Shown here in pieces: positions 24,978 to 38,220 of a stretch of DNA of 64,000 nucleotides (within the stretch, counting starts at the first letter, position 1; every line of letters begins with the position of its first letter). The DNA is taken from the NCBI GenBank assembly GCA_025618425.1, contig CM046846.1:34172038-34236037 (forward strand), read 5' to 3'. The stretch is from Heliocidaris tuberculata. Its lineage: Eukaryota; Echinodermata; Echinoidea; Camarodonta; Echinometridae. A program made the translations under genes and the position numbers. The notes under the pieces were generated by a model, which did no database searches, was not told the origin of the DNA, and saw nothing but the letters and a program-made list of their open reading frames with translations.

Positions 24978-27900
24978 ATGGGGGAGGAGCAAAAACACTG
25001 TTACTTAGAAGGGAGTGGACATAAATGAATAAATCACTATCGCCAGTGGAAGCCAAATTAAATTATGACGATAGTATAAGAACACTGGTCTACTGGGGGG
25101 GGGGGGGGGGGGGGCTTGTGGGCGCTGAAGCCCCCCCCCCAAGATTCTCTTATAACAACTAAATGGCCAAATTTTCTTAGTACTACCCCCTCCATTTTTG
25201 CATGCAAGAAATATTATTTTATTTTATTACAATTTTCTGGAAATAAGAACAGGAACTTTATTCTCATTCCTAGGCCAAGGACACTTTACTTTAGGCCTTT
25301 ACAATATCATGACATTTCTTTAAAAATGGAATGATTAAGATAGTGAAATAAAGCAGAAGTGGCAATTCCAGGGGAGCTGGGACACATGTCCCCCCCCCCC
25401 CCCCAAATTTTTCCAAAACAAAAGGAGAAAATATAAAGTAAATAATAAATCAGGGCTACAGCACACTATAGGCTCTTAAGTTCTCTGGAACGAAGTTTTA
25501 CTCTTCAAAAATTAAAAAAAAAAAAAATCTTCTTGTTCCGTCGCTACACTTCCCATAATATACAATAACTTTCAAATAAAGAAAATATGTAACCAGGTAC
25601 ATAGGAAGAAAGGGAAAAAATTGTTAAGATTTAGTAATTTTGTCTCAAAGTTGAATATTGTCGTAAGATAAGAAAAATGGTGGATATTAAGCTTAGATTT
25701 TGATTTGCCTGTTTCATCAAAGGTGCTCTTAGATGCAAAGCTTCAAAGTACGAAACATAAATTTTTCTCGCGGGCAGCTACAATGCGACATTTTTTTGGC
25801 AATTCCAAGCAAAACAGAACATGAACCCCAAAATTTCAAATCTGTCTGAACATATGAAATTTGGTGTCAAATTAATTGTAAATATCCAATTTTCACAATC
25901 TGATAAGATTTAGAGATTTAGAGATTTAGACATGATCTTGAAATCATTAATTGATTTATGATAAATTGTAAAAGAAGAGTAAAGGTCATATGACCTGTTT
26001 GCTAAAATACACTTGATATACAGAAATTTAAAATAACATAGTAACCAAGAATAGCATTTGTTTCTGTTCTGCATAATTTCTCATACTTCAGTAACCATGG
26101 AAACTTAAACTCCAAAACCTGTCATTCCGTAAAGCCCAAAACACATAATTTCAACTTATATCATAAAAGGACGTTTATTTTGTTATGAAAGTTGATAGAT
26201 AAATCAAGGTACCTAATACCTACAAAATGTATGTGCTTTTGGTCACTTTTCAGTATGAAGATTATATGAAATTTGATAATTTTGATATTTTGTGTTTTGT
26301 GTAAAAAAAAGGGGGGGGGGAATGGTTTTTTTTGTCTTTCTTTCCTCTATAGCTTTGGTTTTATTGTATTTTAGACCTAACATTATTGATCTAGATGATA
26401 GTATCAAATAGAACAAATCATATGATGAAACTTATGAATATTGAAAAAAAAAATAGAATACATAAGAAATCCATAAACAATGAAAAACATGCAATATAAA
26501 GTAGAATGTAATGATTCAATCTATCTGCATGTCTTTTCAAGCTTCCCAGAAGCCTTTTTTAATAAAATCAATACTCTTCACTATTTAAAAAAAAATCTGA
26601 TTGTTAACAAATATAAGAATTTTTGAATAAAATTAGCATAAATTATAAAATCTGTGAACACTGAGAGAGCTGTTTCTAACAGATATTTTAGGTCATCAAA
26701 AATTATTAAATCGTTTGCTCAATCTGTTTTTTCAAACTGTTTTAACTACTTATTTACATAATATGAATTTCATATACTATTTCCCAATGACTTTCATAAG
26801 TCATTCCGTAACGATCATTCCGTGAAGCTGTTTCATTTCATATTTTGCATCATATTTCAAATATTTTCAAATAGATTTCCACGAACATGGTGACATATCA
26901 AAGCTAACATACTACAGAATGCCACGGCAAACTTGAAAACTGGATACATATTCAAAATTCACAATTTAGCAATGCTTATTCTGGTTTAAAAGTCATGTCC
27001 TTTTTGTGTTTTTCCGTAAAGAATCAATAATTGAAATACTTAATATGTCATAAATCTGATGATGAATGATTGACATAAAACTCAGCAGTTGTGAAAGTAC
27101 CTCGTATTTGTTTATTTTTGTACCATCAATTTGTAAAAAATAATTACGATATTAGTAATATTCTTCTTTCAAACTTGAAAATTCTTTGAGAATGTCATTC
27201 CATAACGCTTGGAATTACCCTACAGCAAAATAAAACGTTGTGAGAGGGGTGGCCCCTGGATTCCTTGGTGGCCCCAAAATCTTACCCCCGCCCCCTCCCG
27301 GTGTCTTGTGATATGCCCTGAAGGTTAAACTTTCTTTTTCTTTTCACTTTACTCGCGCCCACCCTCTTGGTGGCTTCCTTCTCTGATTACTCCCCCCCCC
27401 CAAAAAAAAACAACAAACAAACAAAAAAACAACAACAAACAAACAAACAAAAAAACAAACAAACAAACAAAAAAGAAAACGTAAAACAAGATTTGAAAGG
27501 AAAAAAACTGTCCTCCCTTCTATACTTTAAGCCCCCTGTGGTTTCGTCCTTTCTCCTTTTGCTCCCACTGAATTCTGATTTTGGATTTTGAAAATTCAAA
27601 TCCCTTTCTTATTATTTCGATTTACCTCAACTTCTAAGATTTTTAGGATTTATCTACTCAACACTGCGTAAAACTGCCAATATGCTATAGTTTAAAGCCA
27701 GATTTCAATTTGCTACAGTAAGAAGCAGAAGAAAAAAATCCTTCGGTATCTGACATATAATTATACATGGGCCGTAGAACCGGGGGCTGCATCCCCCCCC
27801 CCCACACACACACACTTTTTGGAGTAGACACGTTTCATAAAACTTCGGCAAAAAGGTTCGAAAATTGTCATTAATGAGTGAAATCAAATCAGCTCCCCCC

Positions 27901-28430
27901 CCCCCCCCCCCACTTTCAAAAGCCGCTCCGCGGCCCCTGATTTTTGAGAGTGTAAGCATGGTAAACAGGCGCGCCTGAAGCAGTTTGGGATTGGGGGGGG
28001 GGGGGGGGCAAACATTCAAGGGGGCTCACCTTTCAAGGGTTCATGTCTTCTCACCCCTAAAAAAAACACACACGCTTTCCCACCCTCTCACAACAATACA
28101 GACGCACGTACATACCTTTCAGAATATTTCGCTATTAAACACGTCTAATACAAAACCTCCACTATGTTAAAGTTAAAAGTTTGAATGCTTTATCTGTCTT
28201 CACTTAGAATCCCATGCAAGCTGAGATGTTCTGCAAATATTAATAAAAAACGGCAAATAATATTACACTGCTAATATAGGATAGAGATTTATCTAAACAA
28301 AAGACATGTAAAATTGAAATTTACCCTTACTTTATTCTAAAGCAAAAGCAGACTCCAAAGAATATAATGATCTCATTCTCTAAACTCTTTAAATTTCGAA
28401 TATTCTCTCAGCCGATTGCTTATACTTCTG
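24978..28430. other. Core of foldback copy 1
   Basis: No recognisable gene. Near-identical sequence over most of its length is found at 34288-38020. The core starts GAATGGGGGAGGAGCAAAAA, followed by a G run at 25096-25114, and contains (AAAC)n at 27411-27475 and several C/G runs. The motif TCATTCCGTAA recurs (26122, 26801, 26815, and 27196 with one change). The right part (27964 to about 28060) contains one end of an AGGCGCGCC-type element also seen in copy 2. Confidence 0.75.
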
Positions 28431-30950
28431 AATCTGAATCCCATGCAATCATGCTATATTGTGCGAATAAGACGTCCGGTATGCTGTTTTGAGCCCTGAT
28501 TTCAATATAAAACAGTAAGACCCAGACAAAAAGTTTCGGCATGTGACCTATATGAGAGTAAAGAGCAACTATTCAGCTTTAATCTCATATAGGTCATTAT
28601 TTAGTTAAAATGTCATACGATAGTTTTAAAAGCCTTCAAAGTTAAAAATGAAATTCGTCCATTTCCGTGTGTACTATGCGGATAAGACCTCCGGTATGCC
28701 AGTTTGAGCCTTGAATTCAATTTAAAACAGTAAGACCCAGACAAAAAGTTTCGGCATGTGACTTATATGAGAGTAAAGAGCAACTATTCAGCTTTAATAT
28801 CATATATGCCATGATTTAGTTAAAATGTCATACGATAGTTTTAAAAGGCTTCAAAATTAAAAACGAATTCTGTACATTTCCGCTATATTGTGCGGATAAG
28901 ACCTCCGGTATGCCAGTTTGAGCCTTGAATTCAATTTAAAACAGTAAGACCCAGACAAAAAGTTTCGGCATGTGACACATATGAGAGTAAAGAGCAACTA
29001 TTCAGCTTTAACCTCATATGAATCATTATTTAGTTAAAATGTCATACGATAGTTTTAAAAGCCTTGAAATTTAAAAACGCATTTCGTCCATTTCCGTGTG
29101 TAGTATGCGGATAAGACCTCCGGTATGCTGTTTTGAGCCCTGATTTCACTTTAAAACAGTAAGACCCAGACAAAAAGTTTCGGCATGTGACCTATATGAG
29201 AGTAAAGAGCAACTTTTCAGCTTTAACCTCATATAAATCATTATTTAGTTAAAATGTCATACGATAGTTTTTAAAGCATTCAAAATTAAAAACGAATTCT
29301 GTACATTTCCGCTATATTGTGCGGATAAGACCTCCGGTATGCCAGTTTGAGCCTTGAATTCAATTTAAAACAGTAAGACCCAGACAAAAAGTTTCGGCAT
29401 GTGACACATATGAGAGTAAAGAGCAACTATTTAGCTTTAACCTCATATGAATCATTATTTAGTTAAAATGTCATACGATAGTTTTAAAAGCCTTGAAAGT
29501 TAAAATCGCATTTCGTCCATTTCCGTGTGTATAGTATGCGGATAAGACCTCCGGTATGCTGTTTTGAGCCCTGATTTCACTTTAAAACAGTAAGACCCAG
29601 ACAAAAAGTTTCGGCATGTGACATATATGAGCGTGAAGAGCAACTATTCAGCTTTAGTCGCATATAGGTCATTATTTAGTTAAAATGTCATACGATAGTT
29701 TTAAAAGGCTTCAAAATTAAAAACGAATTCTGTACATTTCCGCTATATTGTGCGGATAAGACCTCCGGTATGCCGTTTTGAGCCCTGATTTCAATTTAAA
29801 ACAGTAAGACCCAGACAAAAAGTTTCGGCATGTGACCTATATGAGAGTAAAGAGCAACTATTCAGCTTTAATCTCATATAGGTCATAATTTAGTTAAAAT
29901 GTCATACGATAGTTTTAAAAGGCTTCAAATTTAAAAAGGAATTCTGTACATTTCCGCTATATTGTGCGGATAAGACCTCCGGTATGCCAGTTTGAGCCTT
30001 GAATTCAATTTAAAACAGTAAGACCCAGATAAAAAGTTTCGGCATGTGACACATATGAGAGTAAAGAGCAACTATTCAGCTTTAACCTCATATGAATCAT
30101 TATTTAGTTAAAATGTCATACGATAGTTTTAAAAGCCTTGAAAGTTAAAAACGCATTTCGTCCATTTCCGTGTGTAGTATGCGGATAAGATCCCCGGTAT
30201 GCTGTTTTGAGCCCCAATTTCACTTTAAAGGGCAATCCAACCTTGGTAATAAGATGATTTGTGTGAAAGCAGAAAAATAAGAAAAACAGGATGGCGAAAG
30301 TTTGAAAGAAATCGGACAAGGACTAAGAAAGTTATGGATGTTTGAAAAATGAGATCACTACATCTATGCAAATCTCAAATTGGCAATTTGGTGAGTCAAT
30401 TGTGACATTTTTGTGGACAACTCTCCCATTTGTCGTACACAAAAATATCATTAATTTGCGGTTTTCTTTGAGGCGTTTTTACCCTCGGGGCAGTAATCAA
30501 AATATATGGGAGATAGCATATTGCTATAGGTCCTCATGAACGAAAAGATCCTACTGAGTAATGCATTTTGAAAAAAAGTGACATTTTAGTCATTTTGTGT
30601 GTTAGAGCGAATGGGAAAGTTGTCCACAGCTACATCACAGTGACATTACCTATTCGGCCAATTTGAAATTCCCATATGCATAGTGATTACAACTTTCAAA
30701 AATTCATAACTTTCTTATTGCTTGTCCGATTTCGTTCAAACTTTCACCAATCTGCTTCTCTGATTTTTCCTCTTTCTTTCAAAGCAACTTGCTATAAAGG
30801 TTGGATTTCCCTTTAAAACAGTAAGACCCAGACAAAAAGTTTCGGCATGTGACATACATGAGAGTAATGAGCAACTCTTCAGCTTTAACGTCATATAAGT
30901 CATTATTTAGTTAAAATGTCGTACGACAGTTTTAAAAGCCTTCAAAGTTA
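28431..30950 (-). repeat. Right-arm satellite array of copy 1, about 9 units, reversed
   Basis: The same units as the left arm occur in reverse complement (CAAAAAGTTTCGGCATGTGA, TTAGTTAAAATGTCATACGA). Copies of the latter lie near 28610, 28826, 29039, 29254, 29469, 29686, 29905, 30114 and 30917. A 584-bp MITE splits the array at 30229-30812. Confidence 0.93.
30229..30812. mobile_element. TTAA-flanked MITE inside the satellite arm (584 bp)
   Basis: TTAA at 30225-30228 and 30813-30816 flanks termini AGGGCAATCCAACCTT and AAGGTTGGATTTCCCT. Other satellite units show the undisturbed site (CACTTTAAAACAG), so the insertion is proven by an empty site. Inner halves are loosely complementary. A reversed relative lies at 42236-42823 and a relic at about 2290-2838. 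PiggyBac-like on the basis of TTAA. Confidence 0.9.
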
Positions 30951-31441
30951 AAACGATTTGCATGCATTTGGGATGTATCAATCCAAAAAACAATCTCAAC
31001 TTAAAAATTGAAATCGAAAGTTTCAGTTCTTTTATTATATCACCTTAAAGGAAATGTTTTCTGCTATAATATGACACAGTTCACCTTCACCTCAAAGTGT
31101 CGAGTAATATTTTTTATTTCAATTTTATCATCTCTGTCACCCATGTTACACTTTCATTTTCGATTGGAACTTTTGAAGACACCATACCGCCAAATCCTAT
31201 TGTTTTCCGCGTTAGCAGACGCCGGAAGTCTTATTGGTCGCGGACCGGAAGTCTTATTGGTCGCTAAAAGTAACCCCAATAGTTAAAGCAGCGGCGACGC
31301 CGCTCCTTGAAACTGGCGACCAATAAGCCAGCGACCAATAAGAGGATTATGGTGTCGTCAAAATCTCCAATCAAAAAGGAAAAAGAAAATTTTCCGGATC
31401 TCCGTTGGCGATAACGTCAATGGGAATGAAGGACTAGATTG

Positions 31442-33770
31442 GAAGGCTTTTAAAACTATTGTATGACATTTTAACTAAATCATGACCTATATGAGATTAA
31501 AGCTGAATAGTTGCTCTTTACTCTCATATATGTCACATGCCGAAACTTTTTGTCTGGGTCTTACTGTTTTAAATTGAAATCAGGGCTCAAAACGGCATAC
31601 CGGAGGTCTTATCCGCACAATATACGCAAAAAAAGTACAAATGTCGTTTTTAAATTTGAAGCCTTTTCAAACTATCGTATGACATTTTAACTAAATCATG
31701 ACCTATATGAGATTAAAGCTGAATAGGTGCTCTTTACTCTCATATAGATCACATGCCGAAACCTTTTGTCTGGGTCTTACTGTTTTAAATTGAATTCAGG
31801 GCTCAAAACGGCATACCTGAGGTCTTATCCGCATACTAAACACGGAAATGGACGAAATTCGTTTTTGTTTTTGAATGCTTTTTAAAGTATTGTATACAGT
31901 TTAACTAAATTATGACCTATATGAGATTAAAGCTAAATATTTGCTCTTTACACTTATATAGGTCAAATGCCGAAACTTTTTGTATAGGTCTTACTGTTTT
32001 AAAGTGAAATGAGGGCACAAAACAGCATACCGGTGGTCTTATCCGCATACTACACACGGAAATGGACGAAATGCGTTTTTAACTTTCATGGCTTTTAAAA
32101 CTATCGTTTGACATTTTAACTAAATAATGATTCATATGAGGTTAAAGCTGAATAGTTGCTCTTTACTCTCATATAGGTCACATGCCGAAACTTTTTGTCT
32201 GGGTCTTACTGTTTTAAAGTGAAATCAAGGCTCAAAACCGCGAACCGGAGGTCTTATCCGCACAATACCGCGGAAATGTACAGAATTCGTTTTTAATTTT
32301 GAAGCCTTTTTAAAGTATCGTATGACATTTTAACTAAATAATGACCTATATGAGATTAAAGCTGAATAGTTGCTCTTCACTCTCATATATGTCACATGCC
32401 GAAACTTTTTGTTTGGGTCTTACTGTTTTAAAGTGAAATCAGGGCTCAAAACAGCATACCGGAGGTCTTATCCGCATACTATACACACGGAAATGGACGA
32501 AATGCGTTTTTAACTTTCAAGGCTTTTAAAACTATCGTATGACATTTTAACTAAATAATGATTCATATGAGGTTAAAGCTGAATAGTTGCTCTTTACTCT
32601 CATATAGGTCACATGGCGAAACTTGTTGTCTGGGTCTTACTGTTTTAAATTGAATTCAAGGCTCAAACTGGCATACCGGAGGTCATATCCGCACAATATA
32701 GCGGAAATGTACAGAATTCGTTTTTAATTTTGAAGCCTTTTAAAACTATCGTATGACATTTTAACTAAATAATGACCTATATGAGATTAAAGCTGAATAG
32801 TTGCTCTTCACTCTCATATATGTCACATGCCGAAACTTTTTGTCTGGGTCTTACTGTTTTAAATTGAATTCAAGGCTCAAACTGGCATACCGGAGGTCAT
32901 ATCCGCACAATGTAGCGGAAATGTACAGAATTCGTTTTTAATTTTGAAGCCTTTTAAAACTATCGTATGACATTTTAACTAAATAATGACCTATTTGAGA
33001 TTAAAGCTGAATAGTTGATCTTCACTCTCATATAATTTTATGTCACATGCCGAAAATTTTTGTCTGAGTCTTACTGTTTTAAAGTGAATTCAAGGCTCAA
33101 ACTGGCATACCGGAGGTCATATCCGCACAATGTAGCGGAAATGTACAGAATTCGTTTTTAATTTTGAAGCCTTTTTTAAGTATCGTATGACAACTTAACT
33201 AAATAATGATTTATATGAGGTTTAAGCTGAATAGTTGCTCTTTACTCTCATATAAGTCACATGCCGAAACTTTTTGTTTGGGTCTTAATGTTTTAAAGTG
33301 AAATCAAGGCTCAAAACGTCAAACCTGGGGTCTTATCGGTCTTATCGGTTCAAGTCGCGACGCGGCACTAATGTCCTTTGGCAAGACATTAATCTACATT
33401 TGCCACTCTCCACCCAGGTGTAGTAAATTGGTACCTGGTAGGAATTTATTCCTTGAATGCTTTCAGCGCCTTATAGGGCAGCTGGGCCAAAGCCAGGGTA
33501 ATAATACTACTTCGGCGCTTAGAAACATTGTATTAAGCGCAATATAAATTTTATGTATTATTATTATTATTATTATCCGCATATTACATACGGAAATGGA
33601 CGAAATTCATTTTTATCTTTGATTACTTTTTAAAGTATCGTATGACATTTTAACTAAATCACGACCTATTTGAGATTAAAGCTGAATAGTTGTTCTTTAC
33701 TCTCGTATATGTCACATGCCGAAACTTTTTATCTGGGTCTTACTGTTTTAAAATGAATTCAGGCTGAAAT
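31442..33770 (+). repeat. Left-arm satellite array of copy 2, about 10 units
   Basis: Units of about 215 bp homologous to 21757-24977 but more diverged (for example GTATACAGTTTAAC replacing GTATGACATTTTAAC at about 31892). Interrupted by a SINE at 33345-33580; the array resumes with CCGCATATTACATACGG. Confidence 0.93.
33345..33580 (+). mobile_element. tRNA-derived SINE (family B), 5'-truncated, (ATT)n tail
   Basis: Begins at a B-box-like GGTTCAAGTC and runs through GACATTAATCTACATTTGCC and GGTACCTGGTAGGAAT, ending GCGCAATATAAATTTTATGT plus (ATT)n. The body matches the SINE at 11705-11946. It sits between GTCTTATC and ATCCGCATA of one satellite unit, so it inserted after array formation. Confidence 0.85.
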
Positions 33771-33810
33771 CTGCGTTTTCTCCCTTTCTTGTCATTCCTG
33801 GACAGAAATC

Positions 33811-33843
<33 letters not shown>

Positions 33844-36828
33844 AGTGCTTGATCTGGGCATGCTAGGGCGTTGCAGGGATGCAAAAATTTTATAGGGGGT
33901 GGATGTCAAATCTTCTTTTGAGGGGAATATACCCCCATCGATCCTTACGTCGGATCACTACGTTCCCTGGTGACAAGAAACGCCACTCTAGCAATATCTC
34001 TTTATTTTTGCCCACAGACGTCATGAATATCGAGAACATAATTCCCACTTTTGCATTTTGGAATTTGAAATAAAGTCATTACAAACCTATATAGACATTT
34101 TTACTAGAGGGATAGAGCAGCTATAGTTTATTCAATAGGGACATGATTTTTAAATGCAATATTGCTCGGGAAGGGAATATATAAAAAGCTAAAATTGAGA
34201 AATCCCAAACACAAATGGCGAAAATGAGAAATATTTTTAGCGAGGGGAGGGCTGTGCAAAAGGGACAGAAAAACATAAGTGGTAGCGCGAATGGGGGAGG
34301 AGCAAAAACACCGTTACTAAGAAGGGAGTGGACATAAATGAATAAATCACTATCGCCGGTGGAAGCCAAATTAAATTATGACGATAGTATAAGAACACTG
34401 GTCTACTGGGGGGGGGGGGGGGGGGGGGGGGCTTGTGGGCGCTGCAGCGCCCCCCCCAAATGTCCACAACCCCCCCCCAAAAAAAGAGTCTCTTATAACA
34501 ACTAAATGACCAAATTTTCTTTGTACTACCCCCTCCATTTTTGCATGCAAGAAATATTATTTTATTTTATTACAATTTTCTGGAAATAAGAAGAGGAACT
34601 TTATTCTCATTCCCAGGCCAAGGACACTTTACTTTAGGCCTTTACAATATCATGACATTTCTTTAAAAATGGAAGGATTAAGATAGTGAAATAAAGCAGA
34701 AGTGGCAATTCCAGGGGAGCTGGGACACATGTCCCCCCAAATTTTTCCAAAACAAAAGGAGAAAATATAAAGTAAATAATAAATCAGGGCTACAGCACAC
34801 TATAGGCTCTTAAGTGCTCTGGAACAAAGTTTTACTATTCAAAAATTAAAAAAAAAATAAAAATCTTCTTGTTCGGTCGCTACACTTCCCATAATATACA
34901 ATAACTTTCAAATAAAGAAAATATGTAACCAGGTACATAGGAAGAAAGGGAAAAAATTGTTAAGATTTAGTAATTTTGTCTCAAAGTTGAATATTGTCGT
35001 AAGATAAGAAAAATGGTGGATATTAAGCTTAGATTTGCCTGTTTCATCAAAGGTGCTCTTAGATGCAAAGCTTCAAAGTACGAAACATAATTTTTTCTCG
35101 CGGGAAGCTACAATGCGACATTTCAAGTTTTTTGGCAATTCCAAGCAAAACAAAACATGAACCCCAAAATTTCAAATCTGTCTGAACATATGAAATTTGG
35201 TGTCAAATTAATTGTAAATATCCAATTTTCACAATCTGATAAGATTTAGAGATTTAGACATGATCTTGAAATCATAAAATGATTGATCATTAATTGATTT
35301 ATGATAAATTGTAAAAGAAGAGTGAAGGTCATATGACCTGTTTGCTAAAATACACTTGATATACAGAAATCTAAAATAACATAGTAACCAAGAATAGCAT
35401 TTGTTTCTCATAATTTCTCATACTTCAGTAACCATGGAAACTTAAACTCAAAAACCTGTCATTCCGTAACGCCCAAAACACATAATTTCAACTTATTTCA
35501 TAAAAGGACGTTCATTTTGTTATGAAAGTTGATACATAAATCAAGGTACCTAATACGTACAAAATGTATGTGCTTTTGGTGTGAAAAAAATTTTTTAAAC
35601 ATGAATTATGATATGATTGATTATGTCATTCCGTAACAAAATAATATTACGGAATGACATTACATTCAGTTTTGTAAAAATTCAGTCAACCCTGAACATA
35701 TACATTAGTTCAGCTTACAATATCAGACAATTATCAAATAAAGTAGAGATGATGAACTCACTTTTCACTATGAAGATTATATGAAATTTGATAATTTTGA
35801 TATTTTGTGTTTTGTGTACAAACAAATGGGGGAAATGGTGTTTTTTTTTCTTTCTTTCCTTTATAGCTTTGGTTTTATTGTATTTTAGACCTAACCTTAT
35901 TGATCTAGATGATAGTATCAAATAGAACAAATCATATGATGAAATTTATGAATATTGAAAAAAAAAATAGAATACATAAGAAATCCATAAACAATGAAAA
36001 ACATGCAATATAAAGTAGAATGTAATGATTCAATCTATCTGAATGTCTTTTCAAGCTTCCCAGAAGCCCTTTAAAAAAAATCAATACTCTTCACTATTTT
36101 TTTAAAATGTAATTGTTAACAAATATAGGAATTTTTGAATAAAATTAGCATAAATTATGAAATCTGTAAACACTGAGAGAGCTGTTTTTAACAGATATCT
36201 TGGGTCATCAAAAATTATCAAATCATTTGCTCAATCTGTTTTTCAAACTGTTTTAACTACTTATTTACATCATATGAATTATATACTATTTCCCAATGAC
36301 TTTCATAAGTCATTCCGTAACAATCATTCCGTAAAGCTGTTTCATTTCATATTTTGCATCATATTTCAAATATTTTCAAATAGATTTCCACGAACATGGT
36401 GACATATCAAAGCTAACATACTACAGAATGCCACGGCAATCTTGAAAACTGGATACATATTCAAAATTCACAGTTTGAGTGATGCTTATTCTGGTTTAAA
36501 AGTCATGTCCTTTTTGTGTTTTTCCGTAAAGAATCAATAATTGAAATACTTAATATGTCATAAATCTGATGATGAATGATTGACATGAAACTCAACAGTT
36601 GTGAAAGTACCTCGTATTTTTTTTATTTTTGTACCATCAATTTGTAAAAAAAAATTACGATATTAATAATATTCTCCTTTCAAACTTGAAAATTATTTGA
36701 GAATATCATTCCACTACGCTTGGAATTACCCTACAGCAAAATAAAACGTTGTGAGAGGGGCAGGGTGTGCCCCATCGATTCCTTGTGGCCCAAAAATCTT
36801 ACCCCCCCTCCCCGGTGTCCGATGACAT

Positions 36829-37092
36829 AGGCGCCGGAAGTGGGGGGGGGGGGCAAAATGCATTTTCGCCACCCCCCCCCCCCCCCCATAAAAAAAAAAA
36901 AAAAAAAATCAGTAGTAAAGGAGTAAAATTGGAGGGGGAACCAAAAAGAAAATAAACAAAAATAAAACCTGAATTGAATCACATCGCAAATGTTATTCCA
37001 TTCAAATAAAAGAAGAGTATGAGCCCTTGAAAGGTGAGCCCCCTTGAATGTTTGCCCCCCCCCCCCCATCCCAAACTGCTTCCGGCGCGCCT
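36829..37092. mobile_element. Small TIR element with AGGCGC(GC)CGGAAG ends
   Basis: The termini AGGCGCCGGAAG and CTTCCGGCGCGCCT are inverted. Flanks GTCCGATGACAT and GTCCGGTGATAT look like an imperfect target duplication, and copy 1 lacks the insert (GTCTTGTGATAT at about 27304). C/G runs fill both subterminal regions. Part of the same family lies reversed at 27964 to about 28060. Confidence 0.75.
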
Positions 37093-37454
37093 GTCCGGTG
37101 ATATGCCCTGAAGGTGAAACTTTCTTTTTCTTTTCACTTTACTCGAGCCCACCCTCTTGGTGGCTTCCTTCTCTGATTACTCCTCCCCCCCAAAAAAAAA
37201 ACAACAAACAAACAAACAAAACAAAACAAAACAAAACCCTAAAACAAGATCTGAAAGGAAAAAAAACTGTCCTCCCTTCTATACTTTAAGCCCCCTGTGG
37301 TTGCGTCCTTTCTCCTTTTGCTCCTACTGAATTCTGCTTTGGATTTTGAAAAATTCAAATCCCTTTCTTATTATTTCGATTTACCTCAACTTCTAAGATT
37401 TTTAGGATTTATCTGCTCAACACTGCGTAAAACTGCCAATATGCTATAGTTTAA

Positions 37455-37751
37455 AATGGCATTAAACTGGCAAAACTTGAACAGCGCCACCTTACATAAC
37501 TGCCAAATTGAGTTTATAATTTGAAAATTAGTTGTATTTATTTTGAATTTCGACAGACAGCTCTTTGGAAAATTGGCACATTTTATATTTCAAACTATTA
37601 TTTTTGATGTTGCACATTTGGAACATTGCTTACAGATACATTCTAAGCTTCTACAAACTAGAATGGGGCATGATGGGAAAATTAGAGGCACAGACACTTA
37701 TCAAATTCTGTTGAAAGATGGCACCAATAGGAGCTTCAATTTACTGTCACT
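37455..37751. mobile_element. TTAA-flanked MITE (297 bp), absent from copy 1
   Basis: TTAA at 37451-37454 and 37752-37755. The empty site in copy 1 reads ATAGTTTAAAGCCAG at about 27688. Termini AATGGCATTAAACTGG and, reversed, AGTGACAGTAAATTGA are imperfect inverted repeats. Confidence 0.85.
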
Positions 37752-38220
37752 TTAAAGCCAGATTTCAGTTTGCTACAGTAAGAAGTAGAAAAAAATATCC
37801 TTCGGTATCTGACATATAATTATACATGGGCCGCGGAACCGGGGGCTGCAGCCCCCCCCCCACACACACACACTTTTTGGAGTAGACACGTTCCATAAAA
37901 CCTCGGAAAAAAAGTTCGGAAATTGTCATTAATGAGTGAAATCAAATCAGCTCCCCCCCCCCCCCCCCAGTCCCACTTTCAAAAGCCACTCCGCGGCCCC
38001 TAATTTTTGAGAGTGTAAGAGGTTAAATTTGTTCATGTTCTTAGTACTTGAAGTTGTAAAGAGAAATTCTTCAACATTTAACTTAATATGTATTCCATTA
38101 TTTATTTATAATTTCATACAATGCTCTTCACGACAGTCAAAGTTATAAAACAATTATTTATGTCCAACTTGATTTTACTTTCGATTCAACAATGTGCGGA
38201 AAACAGCGAATTTGACGGTT

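Larger units (their letters stand above)
21601..31283. mobile_element. Giant foldback element, copy 1 (about 9.7 kb)
   Basis: The left end carries the double motif GGCGACC...AATAAG-CCAGCGACCAATAAG, then ATGGTGTC. The right end carries the reverse complement arrangement, CTTATTGGTCGC twice, preceded by GACACCATA. Inside each end is a tandem array of about 215-bp units, running in opposite directions in the two arms. A core of about 3.5 kb lies between. No transposase or other gene is recognised. This layout, inverted arms built of tandem repeats, matches the foldback/TU type of transposon known from sea urchins and Drosophila; identity with TU itself is not shown. The element abuts copy 2 at about 31283. 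Confidence 0.8.
34288..38220. other. Core of foldback copy 2
   Basis: Near-identical to 24978-27955 in long stretches (ATAAATGAATAAATCACTAT at both left edges). No gene recognised. It carries an extra block at about 35580-35760 that contains a perfect small palindrome around TCATTCCGTAAC/GTTACGGAATGA-type motifs (35628-35660). Long C/G runs lie at 34409-34430 and 36841-36890. Confidence 0.75.

Noticed and set aside
30116..30539. Frames of 65-67 aa within the TTAA MITE, repeated at 42513-42710
   Set aside because: Similar translations in the two copies reflect the shared non-coding MITE arms, not a conserved protein.
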